DNA from: Candidatus Marithrix sp.
GTDB lineage: Bacteria > Pseudomonadota > Gammaproteobacteria > Beggiatoales > Beggiatoaceae
Reading direction: 5' to 3'
Assembly (NCBI GenBank): GCA_016744775.1
Contig: JADGDS010000005.1
Location: forward strand, 169,719 to 233,718
Length of the DNA: 64,000 bases
Part shown: positions 1 to 11,439 of the stretch, piece by piece
How the letters are laid out: each line of letters begins with the position of its first letter
Position numbering within the stretch: position 1 is the stretch's first letter
The notes under the pieces: generated by a model
Told to the model about the DNA's origin: nothing
Seen by the model: only the letters and a program-made list of their open reading frames with translations
The model's database searches: none
Program-made: the position numbers and the translations under genes

Positions 1-1
1 G

Positions 2-2410
2 GCACCTGACACATTCACAGTCGATATTGTATCTAAGCGTTTGTACGCAATATCAAGCAACAATAGTTTATACCGATTTGATTTGACTTCCGGAAATTTA
101 ATCCAGCCTATCATATCTTTGGATACTGATAAAATGCAAGCGGTTACATCAAGAGGTGATGGTAATCTAGTAGGAATTCGGCATAACGGTCAACAAAATG
201 AAATTAGAACCATTAACCCTGATACTGGACAAAGTACGCTACTGAAGCAATTTGTGTTTGACTCAGGATTTTGGGCACCTGACACATTCACAGTCGATAT
301 TGTATCTAAGCGTTTGTACGCAATATCAAGCAACAATAGTTTATACCGATTTGATTTGACTTCCGGAAATTTCATGCCAATCATATCTTTGGATACTAAT
401 ATGCAGGCTATTACAACAGGAATCACTATTATTAGCAATCAACCCCCAGTTGCTGTCTTTACAGCATCCCCTACTTCTGGGCAAGCTCCCCTGACAGTTA
501 GTTTAGATGGCAGTGCCTCGCATGATGATGGAAATATAACAAGTTATAAATGGACATCCTCCGACGGGCAAACTGCTGAAGGAATCAAAACAAGCCTGAC
601 ATTTTCACAAATAGGAACTCATAACATAACTTTGACTGTTATTGATAATGAAGGTGCCAAAGCCTCAACTACTCAAAGTATTACTGTAATAAAACAGAAT
701 CAGCCACCACAAGCAACTTTCACCATCTCACCAAATCAAGGTAACGCGCCACTAACAGTACAATTAGACGCAACTGCATCTACTGATGATGGAAATATAG
801 TTCAATATCAATGGGCATCATCCGACGGACAAAATTCTGAAGGAATCAAAACAAGTCTGACATTTTCACAAGTTGGAACTTATAATATAACTTTAACTGT
901 TACTGATAATGAAGGTGCCAAAGCCTCAACTACTCAAACTGTTACTGTCAATGAAAAACCATTACCACCACCAGTTGAAGGCATTGGACAAGCCATAATT
1001 ATCGCAGCCGGCGGTGCTGAGCCTGATAATACTTTATTTAAATATAGCAATGAATTTACTCAACGTTTTTATCGTCTTATCAAACAACGTGGTTTTGAAG
1101 ATGAAAATATTTATTACATGAACCCACATGCACCAGATATTGATTTAGATGGTTATTTAGAAGAAGATAAACATGACTATAAACTATTTGATTCAGCCCT
1201 TGAACTAAAAGAAGCTTTTCAGCAAGCAGCGAGTAAATTGCAAGCTGGTCAACAATTTATATTTTTCCTACATGGACATGCACGTCCGGATAATTTCAGA
1301 ATCAAACCAGACTACGAATTATCAGCAAGCTATTTACGTGACTTATTAGCCATGTTACCAGCAGGAGTTCAACAAACAATCATACTTGATAGTTGCTACA
1401 GCGGCTCATTCTTTGACGAACTAGCAGGAGTTGATTCACGTATTTTAATCAGCAGTGCTGATAACACTAACCTAGCTTGGAATACAAAACTTGCCAGCTT
1501 TACAGATACATTTTTACGAAGCTTAGGTAGAAGCTTAAATTTAACCGACGCATTTCAACAAGCCGAAAATTTGATTAAAGGAGATAAACAATTATTTGGA
1601 GAACAACATCCGTGGTTAGATGATGACGGAGATGGACAATATAGCAGCGTTGATGGCAGACGAGCTGCACAAATTCATTTAGGCAAAGAAGCAGTCCATG
1701 CAGCTCCACCACCAACAATCCATCAAGTCCATCCAGTGGAAAAATTAGACAAAGATGTCAACAATGCAACACTTTGGGTACGCACTACGCCCGACGCTGA
1801 TGGAATTCGTAAAGTACAAGCAACAATAGTAAACCCCCAATTTGTTGGTCAAGATTATCAAGGACTAGAAACCAATTTTGGACGCGACGAATTGGAATTA
1901 ATATATAATCCAGCACAAAAACGCTATGAAATAGTTTACAATGGATTTAAAACAGCAGGAATGTGGCGCATCCTCTACCAAGCACAAAGCAAAGAAGGAA
2001 TATGGTCAGACATATTCCAAGGCGAAGTCCAATCTCAAGGCAGCTCCAAAATAGCAACCATAAAAGTAGGATTAAACCAAAGCCGCTACAAAATAACAGA
2101 ACCACTACACCTAAACTTACAAGTAGATGGACAAACAGAAGCAGATTTATATGTAGCGATAATACTTCCTAATACATCCTTTATAACTTTTGGCTACCCA
2201 TCAGAACCAAGTTGGCCAAATGAAGCCAAAATTTACCAACCCAAGGTAAAAATAGCCGGACAACATAATTACTCGGTAAATATAAACCTACCACCAAACG
2301 CAGAATTAGGACAATATTCAACTTGTGGAGTTCTAGTAAAAGCAGAAACCGCTCCCTTAGAAATGGGGAATTGGATAGATATTCATTGTGCGGAATTTGA
2401 GGTGTATTAA
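2..2410 (+). CDS. PKD-repeat, caspase/legumain-like cysteine peptidase (5' partial)
   Basis: The frame is open to the left window edge, so the true start lies upstream; the TTG at 41 is only the first possible start inside the window. Order of parts: two near-identical DUF4394-like/beta-propeller-like repeats (LYAISSNNSLYRFDLTSG, about 2-400), two PKD domains (about 440-700 and 705-950), then a clan CD peptidase-like domain with the His of FLHGHA (codon 1277) and the Cys of DSCYSG (codon 1394), which form the expected dyad. A Ca-binding-like DDDGDGQYSSVDG loop follows, then a beta-rich C-terminal part. PKD domains suggest a secreted or surface protein; the export signal would be upstream. Substrate unknown. 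The peptidase could be assigned to C13 or C14; the dyad is visible but the subfamily is inferred. Confidence 0.75.
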   Translation, partial: APDTFTVDIVSKRLYAISSNNSLYRFDLTSGNLIQPIISLDTDKMQAVTSRGDGNLVGIRHNGQQNEIRTINPDTGQSTLLKQFVFDSGFWAPDTFTVDIVSKRLYAISSNNSLYRFDLTSGNFMPIISLDTNMQAITTGITIISNQPPVAVFTASPTSGQAPLTVSLDGSASHDDGNITSYKWTSSDGQTAEGIKTSLTFSQIGTHNITLTVIDNEGAKASTTQSITVIKQNQPPQATFTISPNQGNAPLTVQLDATASTDDGNIVQYQWASSDGQNSEGIKTSLTFSQVGTYNITLTVTDNEGAKASTTQTVTVNEKPLPPPVEGIGQAIIIAAGGAEPDNTLFKYSNEFTQRFYRLIKQRGFEDENIYYMNPHAPDIDLDGYLEEDKHDYKLFDSALELKEAFQQAASKLQAGQQFIFFLHGHARPDNFRIKPDYELSASYLRDLLAMLPAGVQQTIILDSCYSGSFFDELAGVDSRILISSADNTNLAWNTKLASFTDTFLRSLGRSLNLTDAFQQAENLIKGDKQLFGEQHPWLDDDGDGQYSSVDGRRAAQIHLGKEAVHAAPPPTIHQVHPVEKLDKDVNNATLWVRTTPDADGIRKVQATIVNPQFVGQDYQGLETNFGRDELELIYNPAQKRYEIVYNGFKTAGMWRILYQAQSKEGIWSDIFQGEVQSQGSSKIATIKVGLNQSRYKITEPLHLNLQVDGQTEADLYVAIILPNTSFITFGYPSEPSWPNEAKIYQPKVKIAGQHNYSVNINLPPNAELGQYSTCGVLVKAETAPLEMGNWIDIHCAEFEVY

Positions 2411-2415
2411 TTTTA

Positions 2416-2492
2416 TGTAGGTTGGGCTGACGAGAGGAAGCCCAACTGGTGTCATAGAGTTGTTGGGCTTCCTCTCGTCAGCCCAACCTACA
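2416..2492. repeat. Perfect inverted repeat, GTTGGGC family (REP-like)
   Basis: Two 31-bp arms (2416-2446 and 2462-2492) are exact reverse complements with a 15-base loop. Each arm contains a smaller hairpin of the form GTTGGGCT...AGCCCAAC and ends with TGTAG/CTACA. It sits between convergent genes and could end transcription in both directions. A single-copy variant lies at 29741-29770. Confidence 0.85.
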
Positions 2493-2495
2493 TTG

Positions 2496-4054
<1,559 letters not shown>

Positions 4055-4116
4055 TTACTCTTGTTATTACATGAAAACGGTAAATTATAACTGATAAATT
4101 GCTAAAAATAAAATTA

Positions 4117-5262
4117 TTATAATTTCAGAGCAATAACCAAATCCATAACATTGGTACCTGTTACACCTGTATGCAGCAAATCACCACTGGCAGCTAAAAA
4201 TATATTGGAATTCGCTTTGGCTAATTCTTCCGCTGGATCAAAACCTTTTAATCGCCCACGTGCTAGAGTTTGCCCATCGACTAAACCGCCGGCATCATCT
4301 GTGAAACCATCTGTGCCATCAGTTGCTGCTGCTAATATATAAACCAGCGGCTGATTTTCGATAGCGATTGCAGCGGCTAAGGCTAGATGTTGATTACGCC
4401 CACCTTTGCCAGAGTTTGTTGGTAACTGAACTGTAGTTTCTGCACCCCATATATAAACACCGGGTGCTGCTTGCGCTAAAGTATCGGCAATCAAATTGCC
4501 GGCTTCAACTGCATCACATTCAAGAAATTTTTGCATAAATACAGAATAACCTAATGTTTCAGCCGTTTGTGCTGCGGCTTGGCAAGCTAGTGTTGATGAG
4601 GCACAAATTTGCCAAGTAAAATTTGATTTAATGCTTGGAAACAGCAATCCTGAACCAATAATAGCCGGATCATCATTAGGCACATCAGAAATCAACAGCG
4701 CGTGAACTTTACGTTGCTGCAAAAATTGCCATAATCCACCACCTTTGATGCTTGATAATTTTTGCCGCGCTGCATTAATTTCCTGAATAGAATAAGCATT
4801 GGCGAGTAAATGCTGTGTCAGTTCTTGCATATCGCTTTTGGTGCAATTAGGTGCTAAAACTTCGACTAAGCTTGATGTGCCGCCCGAAATCAAAAACAAA
4901 CATTGAGCATCATCAGGTAACTGATTAATAAAGTTAATTAATGCTTCACCTGCTTCAAAGCTGGCATCTCCCGGCACAGGATGATCGGATTCAATACAAT
5001 CTAAACGTGTATCCTGATACAAGGCAGCATCAATATGCTGATGCTTGCTAATAACTAAACCACGTACAAGCTGCAACTCTGCTAATGCACCTTGAGTCAT
5101 AGCAGCGGCAGCTTTACCGATGGCAATTAGATACCAGTTGCCAGTTAGTTTGTTGTTTTGCAAGTGTTTAGCTACAGCACTATCTCCTGCTACGGCGTGT
5201 AAGGCTTGGTGGTAAATATGATGTAAATTTTTTCGTGCTATAATCGTATTTGTATTGTGCAT
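4117..5262 (-). CDS. Type-2 glycerate kinase (MOFRL family)
   Basis: A 381-residue protein of the GckA/TtuD-type family, which phosphorylates D-glycerate to 2-phosphoglycerate; such genes are often misnamed hydroxypyruvate reductase. Visible features: IGKAAAAMTQGA near residue 50, the glycine/serine-rich LFLISGGTSSLVE, the MOFRL-type segment SGKGGRNQHLALAAA, and ATDGTDGFTDDAGGLVDG. It lies between the two glnK-amtB pairs on the same strand. With glcF (18256) and glyA (31518) it could complete salvage of glycolate to glycerate-phosphate, which is an inference. A poly-C run (coding strand) stands 9 bases before the start codon. Confidence 0.9.
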   Translation of the reverse strand: MHNTNTIIARKNLHHIYHQALHAVAGDSAVAKHLQNNKLTGNWYLIAIGKAAAAMTQGALAELQLVRGLVISKHQHIDAALYQDTRLDCIESDHPVPGDASFEAGEALINFINQLPDDAQCLFLISGGTSSLVEVLAPNCTKSDMQELTQHLLANAYSIQEINAARQKLSSIKGGGLWQFLQQRKVHALLISDVPNDDPAIIGSGLLFPSIKSNFTWQICASSTLACQAAAQTAETLGYSVFMQKFLECDAVEAGNLIADTLAQAAPGVYIWGAETTVQLPTNSGKGGRNQHLALAAAIAIENQPLVYILAAATDGTDGFTDDAGGLVDGQTLARGRLKGFDPAEELAKANSNIFLAASGDLLHTGVTGTNVMDLVIALKL

Positions 5263-5271
5263 TTAATAAGT

Positions 5272-5282
5272 GGGGGGGGGGG
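5272..5282. repeat. Homopolymer G11 (C11 on the coding strand of the glycerate kinase)
   Basis: Eleven consecutive G residues on the plus strand, ending nine bases upstream of the glycerate kinase start codon, where a ribosome-binding site would normally lie. Such tracts are slippage-prone; an assembly length error is also possible. Confidence 0.8.
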
Positions 5283-5306
5283 AGTGACCTCAATATGATG
5301 TAAAAA

Positions 5307-5374
5307 ACATTGTTACATATTCAAACACCGCCTAGGAATAAATTCCAAGGCGGTGTTTGAGCGTGTAACAATGT
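5307..5374. repeat. Long inverted repeat (hairpin) in the amtB2-glycerate kinase gap
   Basis: ACATTGTTACA (5307-5317) pairs with TGTAACAATGT (5364-5374). Inside it TCAAACACCGCCTAGGAAT pairs with ATTCCAAGGCGGTGTTTGA with one mismatch. The structure could act as a terminator or be a mobile palindrome. Confidence 0.75.
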
Positions 5375-5405
5375 GTTTAAATAGAATTTAACCTAGTCGT
5401 TAAAA

Positions 5406-5476
5406 AACTACAGGGATTGCATTTTAGCAGGGATATTTGTATATTAAATCCCTGCTAAAATGCAATCCCTGTAGTT
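5406..5476. repeat. Perfect 29-bp inverted repeat (CTACAGGGATTG family)
   Basis: Arms 5406-5434 and 5448-5476 are exact reverse complements with a 13-base loop, 28 bases beyond the amtB2 stop. A decayed relative begins AACTACAGGGATTG at 63660, so this is a dispersed element and not a unique terminator. Confidence 0.8.
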
Positions 5477-5503
5477 ATTATCCAGTGCTACGATACAAAA
5501 CAG

Positions 5504-6723
5504 CTAAAGAATATAACCACGTTCTTCATGTTGTGTAATATCCAAACCTTCTGTTTCTTGTTCTTCATCAACACGCAAGCCAATGATCATATCTATCACT
5601 TTTAATATGATTATGGTCATAATAGTAGTAAATATAATGGTTGCAATTACCCCAATAAATTGAGCTGTAACTTGTTCTGCAATATTGCTATTACCATCAC
5701 CAAAACCAGCTCCGCCTAAAGCAGTAGCAGCAAATACACCAGTTAAAATTGCACCAATAATACCACCAACTGCATGAACACCAAATACATCTAAAGAATC
5801 ATCATAACCAAATATGCGTTTTAGTTTAGTTGCAGTGAAGAAACAGCCTACACCAGCAGCTGCACCAATAGCTAATGCGCCCATTGGACCAACAGCACCA
5901 GCAGCAGGGGTAATTGCAACTAATCCAGCTACTGCACCAGAAGCGATACCCAATACACTTGGCTTACCATGTAATGCCCATTCAGTAAACATCCAACCTA
6001 AAGCAGCAGCAGCAGTAGCGATTTGAGTTACTGCCATTGCCATACCTGCAACATTATCAGCGGCTAATTGACTACCAGCATTAAAGCCAAACCAGCCAAC
6101 CCAAAGCATTCCAGCACCAATTATAGTATAAGTTAAATTATGTGGAGGCATTGCTGTGGTTGGATAACCTTTACGTTTTCCTAACATAATTGCGGCAACT
6201 AAACCTGCTACACCAGCATTAATATGTACAACTGTACCACCAGCAAAATCTAAAATGCCATACTTATGAAGCCAGCCACCGCCCCAAACCCAATGACAGA
6301 CAGGTGCATAAACTACTGTGATCCAAATTGCCATAAAGATTAGCAGAGCAGAAAATTTCATACGTTCTGCGAAGGCACCTACCATTAAAGCAGGTGTAAT
6401 AATTGCGAATGTCATTTGAAAAGTCATAAAGACAGTTTCAGGAATGGTGCCTTGAAGACTATCAACTGTAACACCCATTAAAAATGCTTTTTCTAAACCA
6501 CCTACAAAACCATTAATACTACCGCCATCTGTAAAGGCGAGACTATAACCATATAATGTCCAAATTATAGTCATAAGCGCGGTAATAGCAAAACATTGCA
6601 TTAATACTGATAAGACGTTTTTACTTCTTACCATACCAGCATAGAACAAAGACAAACCGGGGATTGTCATAAATAAAACCAATGCTGTCGCAGTCAGCAT
6701 CCAAGCTGTATCACCTGAATTCA

Positions 6724-6724
<1 letters not shown>
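5504..6724 (-). CDS. amtB: Ammonium transporter AmtB (copy 2)
   Basis: A 406-residue Amt/Rh transporter with the same landmarks as copy 1: DFAGGTVVHINAG, WFGFNAGSQ and the C-terminal ETEGLDITQHEERGYIL. It overlaps the preceding glnK by one base. N-terminus, pore region and tail match copy 1 closely, while the early periplasmic loop (GGSINGFVGGLEKAFL here) and the middle differ, so the duplication is not recent. Presumably regulated with its glnK from the sigma-54-like promoter at 7097-7112. Confidence 0.95.
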
Positions 6725-7089
<365 letters not shown>

Positions 7090-7096
7090 TTATCTT

Positions 7097-7112
7097 AGCA
7101 AAAAATTATCCA
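7097..7112 (-). promoter_or_regulatory. Sigma-54 (-24/-12) promoter of glnK-amtB copy 2
   Basis: On the minus strand TGGATAATTTTTTGCT has GG and GC spaced exactly as in the RpoN consensus TGGCAC-N5-TTGCA; the -24 half is weak after TGG. It lies 35 bases before the glnK start. Family knowledge (NtrC/RpoN control of glnK-amtB) supports it; no NtrC half-site was recognised. Confidence 0.6.
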
Positions 7113-7123
7113 GTTCGCAAGTA

Positions 7124-7156
7124 TTTGAAATATATTATATTATAATATATTTCAAA
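7124..7156. promoter_or_regulatory. 33-bp perfect AT-only-core palindrome between divergent genes
   Basis: TTTGAAATATATTATA and its exact reverse complement flank a single central T. It lies 12 bases upstream of the sigma-54-like element and 60 bases before the ABC transporter start, the position of an operator or enhancer site. A fortuitous AT palindrome or cruciform is possible. Confidence 0.5.
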
Positions 7157-7215
7157 TTGAGTTGTTAGAAACAATACAGTTAATTTGTTAGTATTACTAC
7201 ATTTAGAAATTTTTT

Positions 7216-8991
7216 ATGAAATTAATAAAAGCTTACAATTGGCAAGATATTATTGATGTTATATTGAGCTATAAACGACAAATTATTTCTGCACATATAA
7301 TAGCTATTATAGCTACAATTTTAAGTGTGCCCCTGCCTTTATTGATTCCTTTTGTGATTGATGAAGTTGTACTTGATAAGCCAGCTTTTATCGTCAATAC
7401 CATAAACTCTCTGTTTCCAATTAATTGGCATGGAGCAGTTTTAGTTGTTATCGTTATATTGTTGTTTAGTTGGTTCTTACGTCTTTCTAGTTTGTTGTTT
7501 TCAGTCTGGCAAATGCGTCAATTTACTATAATTTCAAAAGCTGTAGTGCTTCGTATTCGTAAACAACTAATTAATCGTCTTCAGCGCGTTTCAATGGCAG
7601 AATATGAAACTTTAGGCAGCGGCAAAATCATTTCTCATTTAGTCACTGATTTAGATACATTGGATCAATTTCTTGGAGTTAGTCTTAGCAAGTTTTTACT
7701 CGCTGTTTTGAGCGTGATTGCTACTGCAATTATATTGTTATGGATACATTGGCAACTGGCTTTAATAATTTTAATTATTAATCCATTGGTTATTTATATA
7801 ACTATCTATCTTGGTCGTAAAGTTAAGAAATTAAAGGCAAAAGAAAATAAAGCTTATGCTAAATTCCAAGAAATTTTAACCGAAACCTTAGAAGCAATTC
7901 AACAAATTAGAACTTCTAATCGGGAAAGTTATTATTTAGGGCGTGTTAATCAAAGTGCTACTGAAATCAAAGATCATGCGATTGATTATGCTTGGAAAAG
8001 CGATGCCGCTAGCCGCTTATCTTTTAATGTCTTTATATTAGGTTTTGAAACATTTCGTGCAACTGGCATATTAATGGTACTATTTTCTGATTTAAGTATT
8101 GGAGAAATGTTAGCGGTTTTTGGCTATTTATGGTTTATGCTGGTTCCTATGCAAGATATAATCAATATTCAATACAGTTATCATAGTGCGAATGCGGCTT
8201 TACAACGAATTAATCAACTTTTTAGTCTTTCAATGGAACCCCAGTATCCACAAAAATATAATCCATTTGCCAATCAAACTACTGTATCTTTAAGATTAGA
8301 TAATATAAATTTTGATTATAATCAGCAGGATAAAGTTCTGGAAAATATATCCTTAGAAATTAAAGCAGGAGAAAAAGTAGCTTTTGTTGGCACCAGCGGC
8401 GGCGGAAAAACTACATTAGTACAATTAATACTAGGCTTATATCCAGCTAAATCAGGTGATATTTGTTTTAATAATATTCCAGTCAATGAAATTGGTACGG
8501 AAATAGTACGGGAAAATGTTGCCACGGTGTTACAACATCCTGCCTTATTTAATGACACACTACGTATGAATATAACTTTAGGGCGACAATTACCTGAAGA
8601 GAAATTATGGCAAGCTTTAGAAATAGCACAATTAGCTGAAACAGTAAAAGCTATGGAAAATGGATTGGATAGCATCTTAGGGCAACGCGGCGTGCGCCTG
8701 TCAGGAGGGCAACGACAACGAGTAGCAATAGCACGAATGATACTAGCAGAACCAAAAGTAGTAATTTTAGACGAGGCAACATCTGCCCTTGATACTGAAA
8801 CCGAGGCTAAACTTCATACCGCCCTGAATAATTTCCTAAAAGACAAAACTACTTTAATAATAGCTCACCGTTTTAGCGCGGTAAAACAAGCAGATAGAGT
8901 ATTTGTGTTTGAACAAGGAAGAATTATAGAACAAGGGAGACATGAGGATTTAATGCTTGAAAATGGCTTGTATGCGAAATTGTATAAATGA
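7216..8991 (+). CDS. ABC exporter, fused membrane and ATPase domains
   Basis: A 591-residue half-transporter of the MsbA/LmrA type. Residues about 1-320 carry six hydrophobic segments; about 345-591 form the nucleotide-binding domain with Walker A GTSGGGKTT, signature LSGGQRQR, Walker B VVILDEATSALD and the switch His in IIAHRFS. It should act as a homodimer in the inner membrane exporting an unknown substrate. The start is ATG with no strong ribosome-binding site. A small methyltransferase follows after 20 bases. No peptidase or cyclase-like N-terminal domain is present, so a bacteriocin-processing role is not supported. Confidence 0.9.
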   Translation: MKLIKAYNWQDIIDVILSYKRQIISAHIIAIIATILSVPLPLLIPFVIDEVVLDKPAFIVNTINSLFPINWHGAVLVVIVILLFSWFLRLSSLLFSVWQMRQFTIISKAVVLRIRKQLINRLQRVSMAEYETLGSGKIISHLVTDLDTLDQFLGVSLSKFLLAVLSVIATAIILLWIHWQLALIILIINPLVIYITIYLGRKVKKLKAKENKAYAKFQEILTETLEAIQQIRTSNRESYYLGRVNQSATEIKDHAIDYAWKSDAASRLSFNVFILGFETFRATGILMVLFSDLSIGEMLAVFGYLWFMLVPMQDIINIQYSYHSANAALQRINQLFSLSMEPQYPQKYNPFANQTTVSLRLDNINFDYNQQDKVLENISLEIKAGEKVAFVGTSGGGKTTLVQLILGLYPAKSGDICFNNIPVNEIGTEIVRENVATVLQHPALFNDTLRMNITLGRQLPEEKLWQALEIAQLAETVKAMENGLDSILGQRGVRLSGGQRQRVAIARMILAEPKVVILDEATSALDTETEAKLHTALNNFLKDKTTLIIAHRFSAVKQADRVFVFEQGRIIEQGRHEDLMLENGLYAKLYK

Positions 8992-9011
8992 CATAATTAA
9001 GAAATTGAACT

Positions 9012-9491
9012 ATGCAACAAATGAGCAGTGCTAAAACCAGCCTTAATCAAATTAATCCAATTATAAAAAAACTATTACCACAATTTAAAGGATTAACTGT
9101 TCTTGATATAGGAGGTGGAAAATATGACTCTAATAAAATATATGCTACTGGTTTAGGAGTGAAATTATATATTTATGACAAATATAACCGTTCAGAAGCA
9201 GAAAATGTTCAAGCTTTGGCTTGTAATCCTGATATTATTATTTGTAATAACGTCTTAAATGTGATTGATGATGGGCAGGCAATGCGTAATTTAATTGCTT
9301 TATGTAGTTCTTACCAAGTAACTTGTTACTTTACAATTTATGAAGGCAACAAATCAGGAATAAGCGGCATCTCAAAAAAAGGATGTTGGCAACGCAATTG
9401 GAAACTATTAGACTATATACCAGTTTTAAAAAGATATTTTAGTGAAGTAAGCTGTCAAGGCAAATTGATTATTTGTCAAACTATCTGTTAA
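9012..9491 (+). CDS. Small SAM-dependent methyltransferase-like protein
   Basis: A 159-residue protein with the SAM-binding motif I TVLDIGGGKYD and the later PDIIICNNVLNVIDD, a pattern resembling small orphan methyltransferases often found in phages. The target is unknown. It may start at 9012 or at the second Met at 9021. It lies 20 bases after the ABC exporter and 18 before parE, so it is probably co-transcribed with both. The second half is less conserved in appearance, with Cys/Lys-rich stretches. DNA, RNA or small-molecule methylation cannot be told apart from the sequence. Confidence 0.65.
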   Translation: MQQMSSAKTSLNQINPIIKKLLPQFKGLTVLDIGGGKYDSNKIYATGLGVKLYIYDKYNRSEAENVQALACNPDIIICNNVLNVIDDGQAMRNLIALCSSYQVTCYFTIYEGNKSGISGISKKGCWQRNWKLLDYIPVLKRYFSEVSCQGKLIICQTIC

Positions 9492-9509
9492 TGGAGAAAA
9501 TTTATAATT

Positions 9510-11396
9510 ATGACTAAAACTTATGATGCTGCGGATATTGAAGTCTTAACCGGGCTTGATCCTGTACGCAAACGTCCGGGTATGTACACTGATACTACTC
9601 GACCTAATCATTTGGCACAAGAAGTTATAGATAATAGTGTTGATGAGGCTATTGCTGGTCATGCAAATCGTATTGATGTTGTATTACATGCTGATGGCTC
9701 TTTAAGTGTGCGCGATAATGGGCGCGGTATGCCAGTTGATGAGCATCCATCCTTGGGTATTAGCGGAGTGGAAGTTATTTTAACGCGCTTACATGCTGGT
9801 GGTAAGTTTTCTAATAAAAACTATCAATTTTCTGGCGGTTTACATGGTGTTGGAATTTCGGTAGTTAATGCGCTTTCTAATAATTTAGAAGTTACCATTA
9901 AACGTAATGCTCAATTGTATCAAATGACTTTTGCTGATGGAGAGAAAACTTCTGAGTTAGAAATCATTGGTAAAGTTGGTAAACGTAATACCGGTACAAC
10001 GCTACGTTTTTGGCCTAATTCTGACTATTTTGATTCTCCAAAATTTTCGTTACCACGTTTGATTCATATTTTACGCGCTAAAGCTGTACTTTGTGCTGGT
10101 TTAAAAATCAGCTTTGAAGATCAAAATAGCGGCGAAACTATGGAGTGGTATTATAAAGATGGACTTAGTACTTATTTATTAGATGCTTTAGGTGATATAG
10201 AAAGTTTGCCGGAAGATCCATTTATTGGTAAGTTTAAAGCCACTACTGAAGCTGTTGATTATGCTATAATGTGGATTCCAGAAGGAAATTTATTAACAGA
10301 AAGTTATGTTAATTTAATTCCTACATCTCAAGGTGGAACTCATGTAAACGGATTACGTAGCGGCTTATTGGAAGCAATCCGAGAATTTTGTGATTATCGT
10401 AATTTATTGCCGCGCGGAGTTAAACTTGCACCTGAAGATGTTTGGGAGCGTTGCAGCTATTTATTATCAGTTAAATTAGAAGATCCACAATTTTCTGGAC
10501 AAACTAAAGAGCGGCTATCTTCACGCACTTGCGCCAGTTTTGTATCAGGAGTAGTACGCGATGCTTTTAGTTTGTGGCTGAATCAACATATTGAAATTGG
10601 AGAAAAAATTGCTGAATTAGTAATTGCCCATGCTCAAAAGCGTCTGCGTGCAGATAAGAAAGTAGTACGTAAAAAAGCTACTAATGGACCAGCTTTACCC
10701 GGCAAATTAGCTGATTGTAGTCTGCAAGACTTTAAAAGAACTGAATTATTTTTAGTTGAAGGCGATAGTGCAGGTGGTTCATGTAAACAAGCGCGTGATC
10801 GTAGCTTTCAAGCTGTAATGCCATTACGCGGTAAAATATTAAATACATGGGAAGTTGATACAAATCAAGTACTTGCTTCACAAGAAGTACACGATATTGC
10901 AGTAGCATTAGGCATTGATCCCGGTAGCGAAGATATAGAAAATCTACGCTATGGTAAAGTCTGCATACTAGCAGATGCTGATTCAGATGGTGCCCATATT
11001 GCTACTTTATTATGTGCTTTGTTTGTGAAACACTTTCCCAAATTAGTTGAAACTGGACATGTTTACATCTCAACTCCGCCATTATACCGTATAGATATTG
11101 GCAATAATATTTATTACGCGCTAAATGATGAAGAAAAACAAAGGATATTAGACAGAATAGCGACAGAAAAAAAGCGTGGTACAATCAATATACAACGCTT
11201 TAAAGGCTTAGGAGAAATGAACCCATTACAACTACGTGAAACCACCATGTCAGTAGAAACACGCCGCTTAATTCAACTAAGTTTAGATGAAAAAGAAGAA
11301 ACAGAACAAATAATGAATATGTTATTAGCTAAGAAAAAAGCTGCTGCTCGTAAAACATGGTTAGAAAATAAAGGTAATTTAGCCGCATTAAATTAA
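9510..11396 (+). CDS. parE: DNA topoisomerase IV subunit B
   Basis: A 628-residue GHKL ATPase/TOPRIM subunit that, with ParC, decatenates replicated chromosomes. Visible: EVIDNSVDEAIAG (ATP-binding Asn/Glu), GRGMPVDEHP, GGLHGVGISVVNALS, TOPRIM ELFLVEGDSAGGSCKQARDR and ILADADSDGAHIATLL, and the C-terminal QRFKGLGEMNPLQL. Length and lack of the GyrB insertion favour ParE over GyrB. GGAG lies 13-16 bases before the ATG. parC is not in the window. Confidence 0.95.
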   Translation: MTKTYDAADIEVLTGLDPVRKRPGMYTDTTRPNHLAQEVIDNSVDEAIAGHANRIDVVLHADGSLSVRDNGRGMPVDEHPSLGISGVEVILTRLHAGGKFSNKNYQFSGGLHGVGISVVNALSNNLEVTIKRNAQLYQMTFADGEKTSELEIIGKVGKRNTGTTLRFWPNSDYFDSPKFSLPRLIHILRAKAVLCAGLKISFEDQNSGETMEWYYKDGLSTYLLDALGDIESLPEDPFIGKFKATTEAVDYAIMWIPEGNLLTESYVNLIPTSQGGTHVNGLRSGLLEAIREFCDYRNLLPRGVKLAPEDVWERCSYLLSVKLEDPQFSGQTKERLSSRTCASFVSGVVRDAFSLWLNQHIEIGEKIAELVIAHAQKRLRADKKVVRKKATNGPALPGKLADCSLQDFKRTELFLVEGDSAGGSCKQARDRSFQAVMPLRGKILNTWEVDTNQVLASQEVHDIAVALGIDPGSEDIENLRYGKVCILADADSDGAHIATLLCALFVKHFPKLVETGHVYISTPPLYRIDIGNNIYYALNDEEKQRILDRIATEKKRGTINIQRFKGLGEMNPLQLRETTMSVETRRLIQLSLDEKEETEQIMNMLLAKKKAAARKTWLENKGNLAALN

Positions 11397-11401
11397 TCTT
11401 C

Positions 11402-11434
11402 TGGAGTTCAAAGCGCAGCTTTGCTTTGAACTCT
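11402..11434. repeat. REP-like palindrome pair (GGAGTTCAAAGCG family)
   Basis: TGGAGTTCAAAGCGCAGC is followed by GCTTTGAACTC in inverted orientation, just after the parE stop and before the convergent OmpA-like gene. It is one of at least nine copies in the window. The unit has a GGAGTT head and a CAAAGC-GAA-GCTTTG hairpin. Confidence 0.8.
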
Positions 11435-11439
11435 AATAA

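Noticed and set aside
9012..9491. Restriction-modification methylase
   Set aside because: No DPPY/NPPY motif, no target-recognition domain and no endonuclease beside it; kept as a generic methyltransferase.
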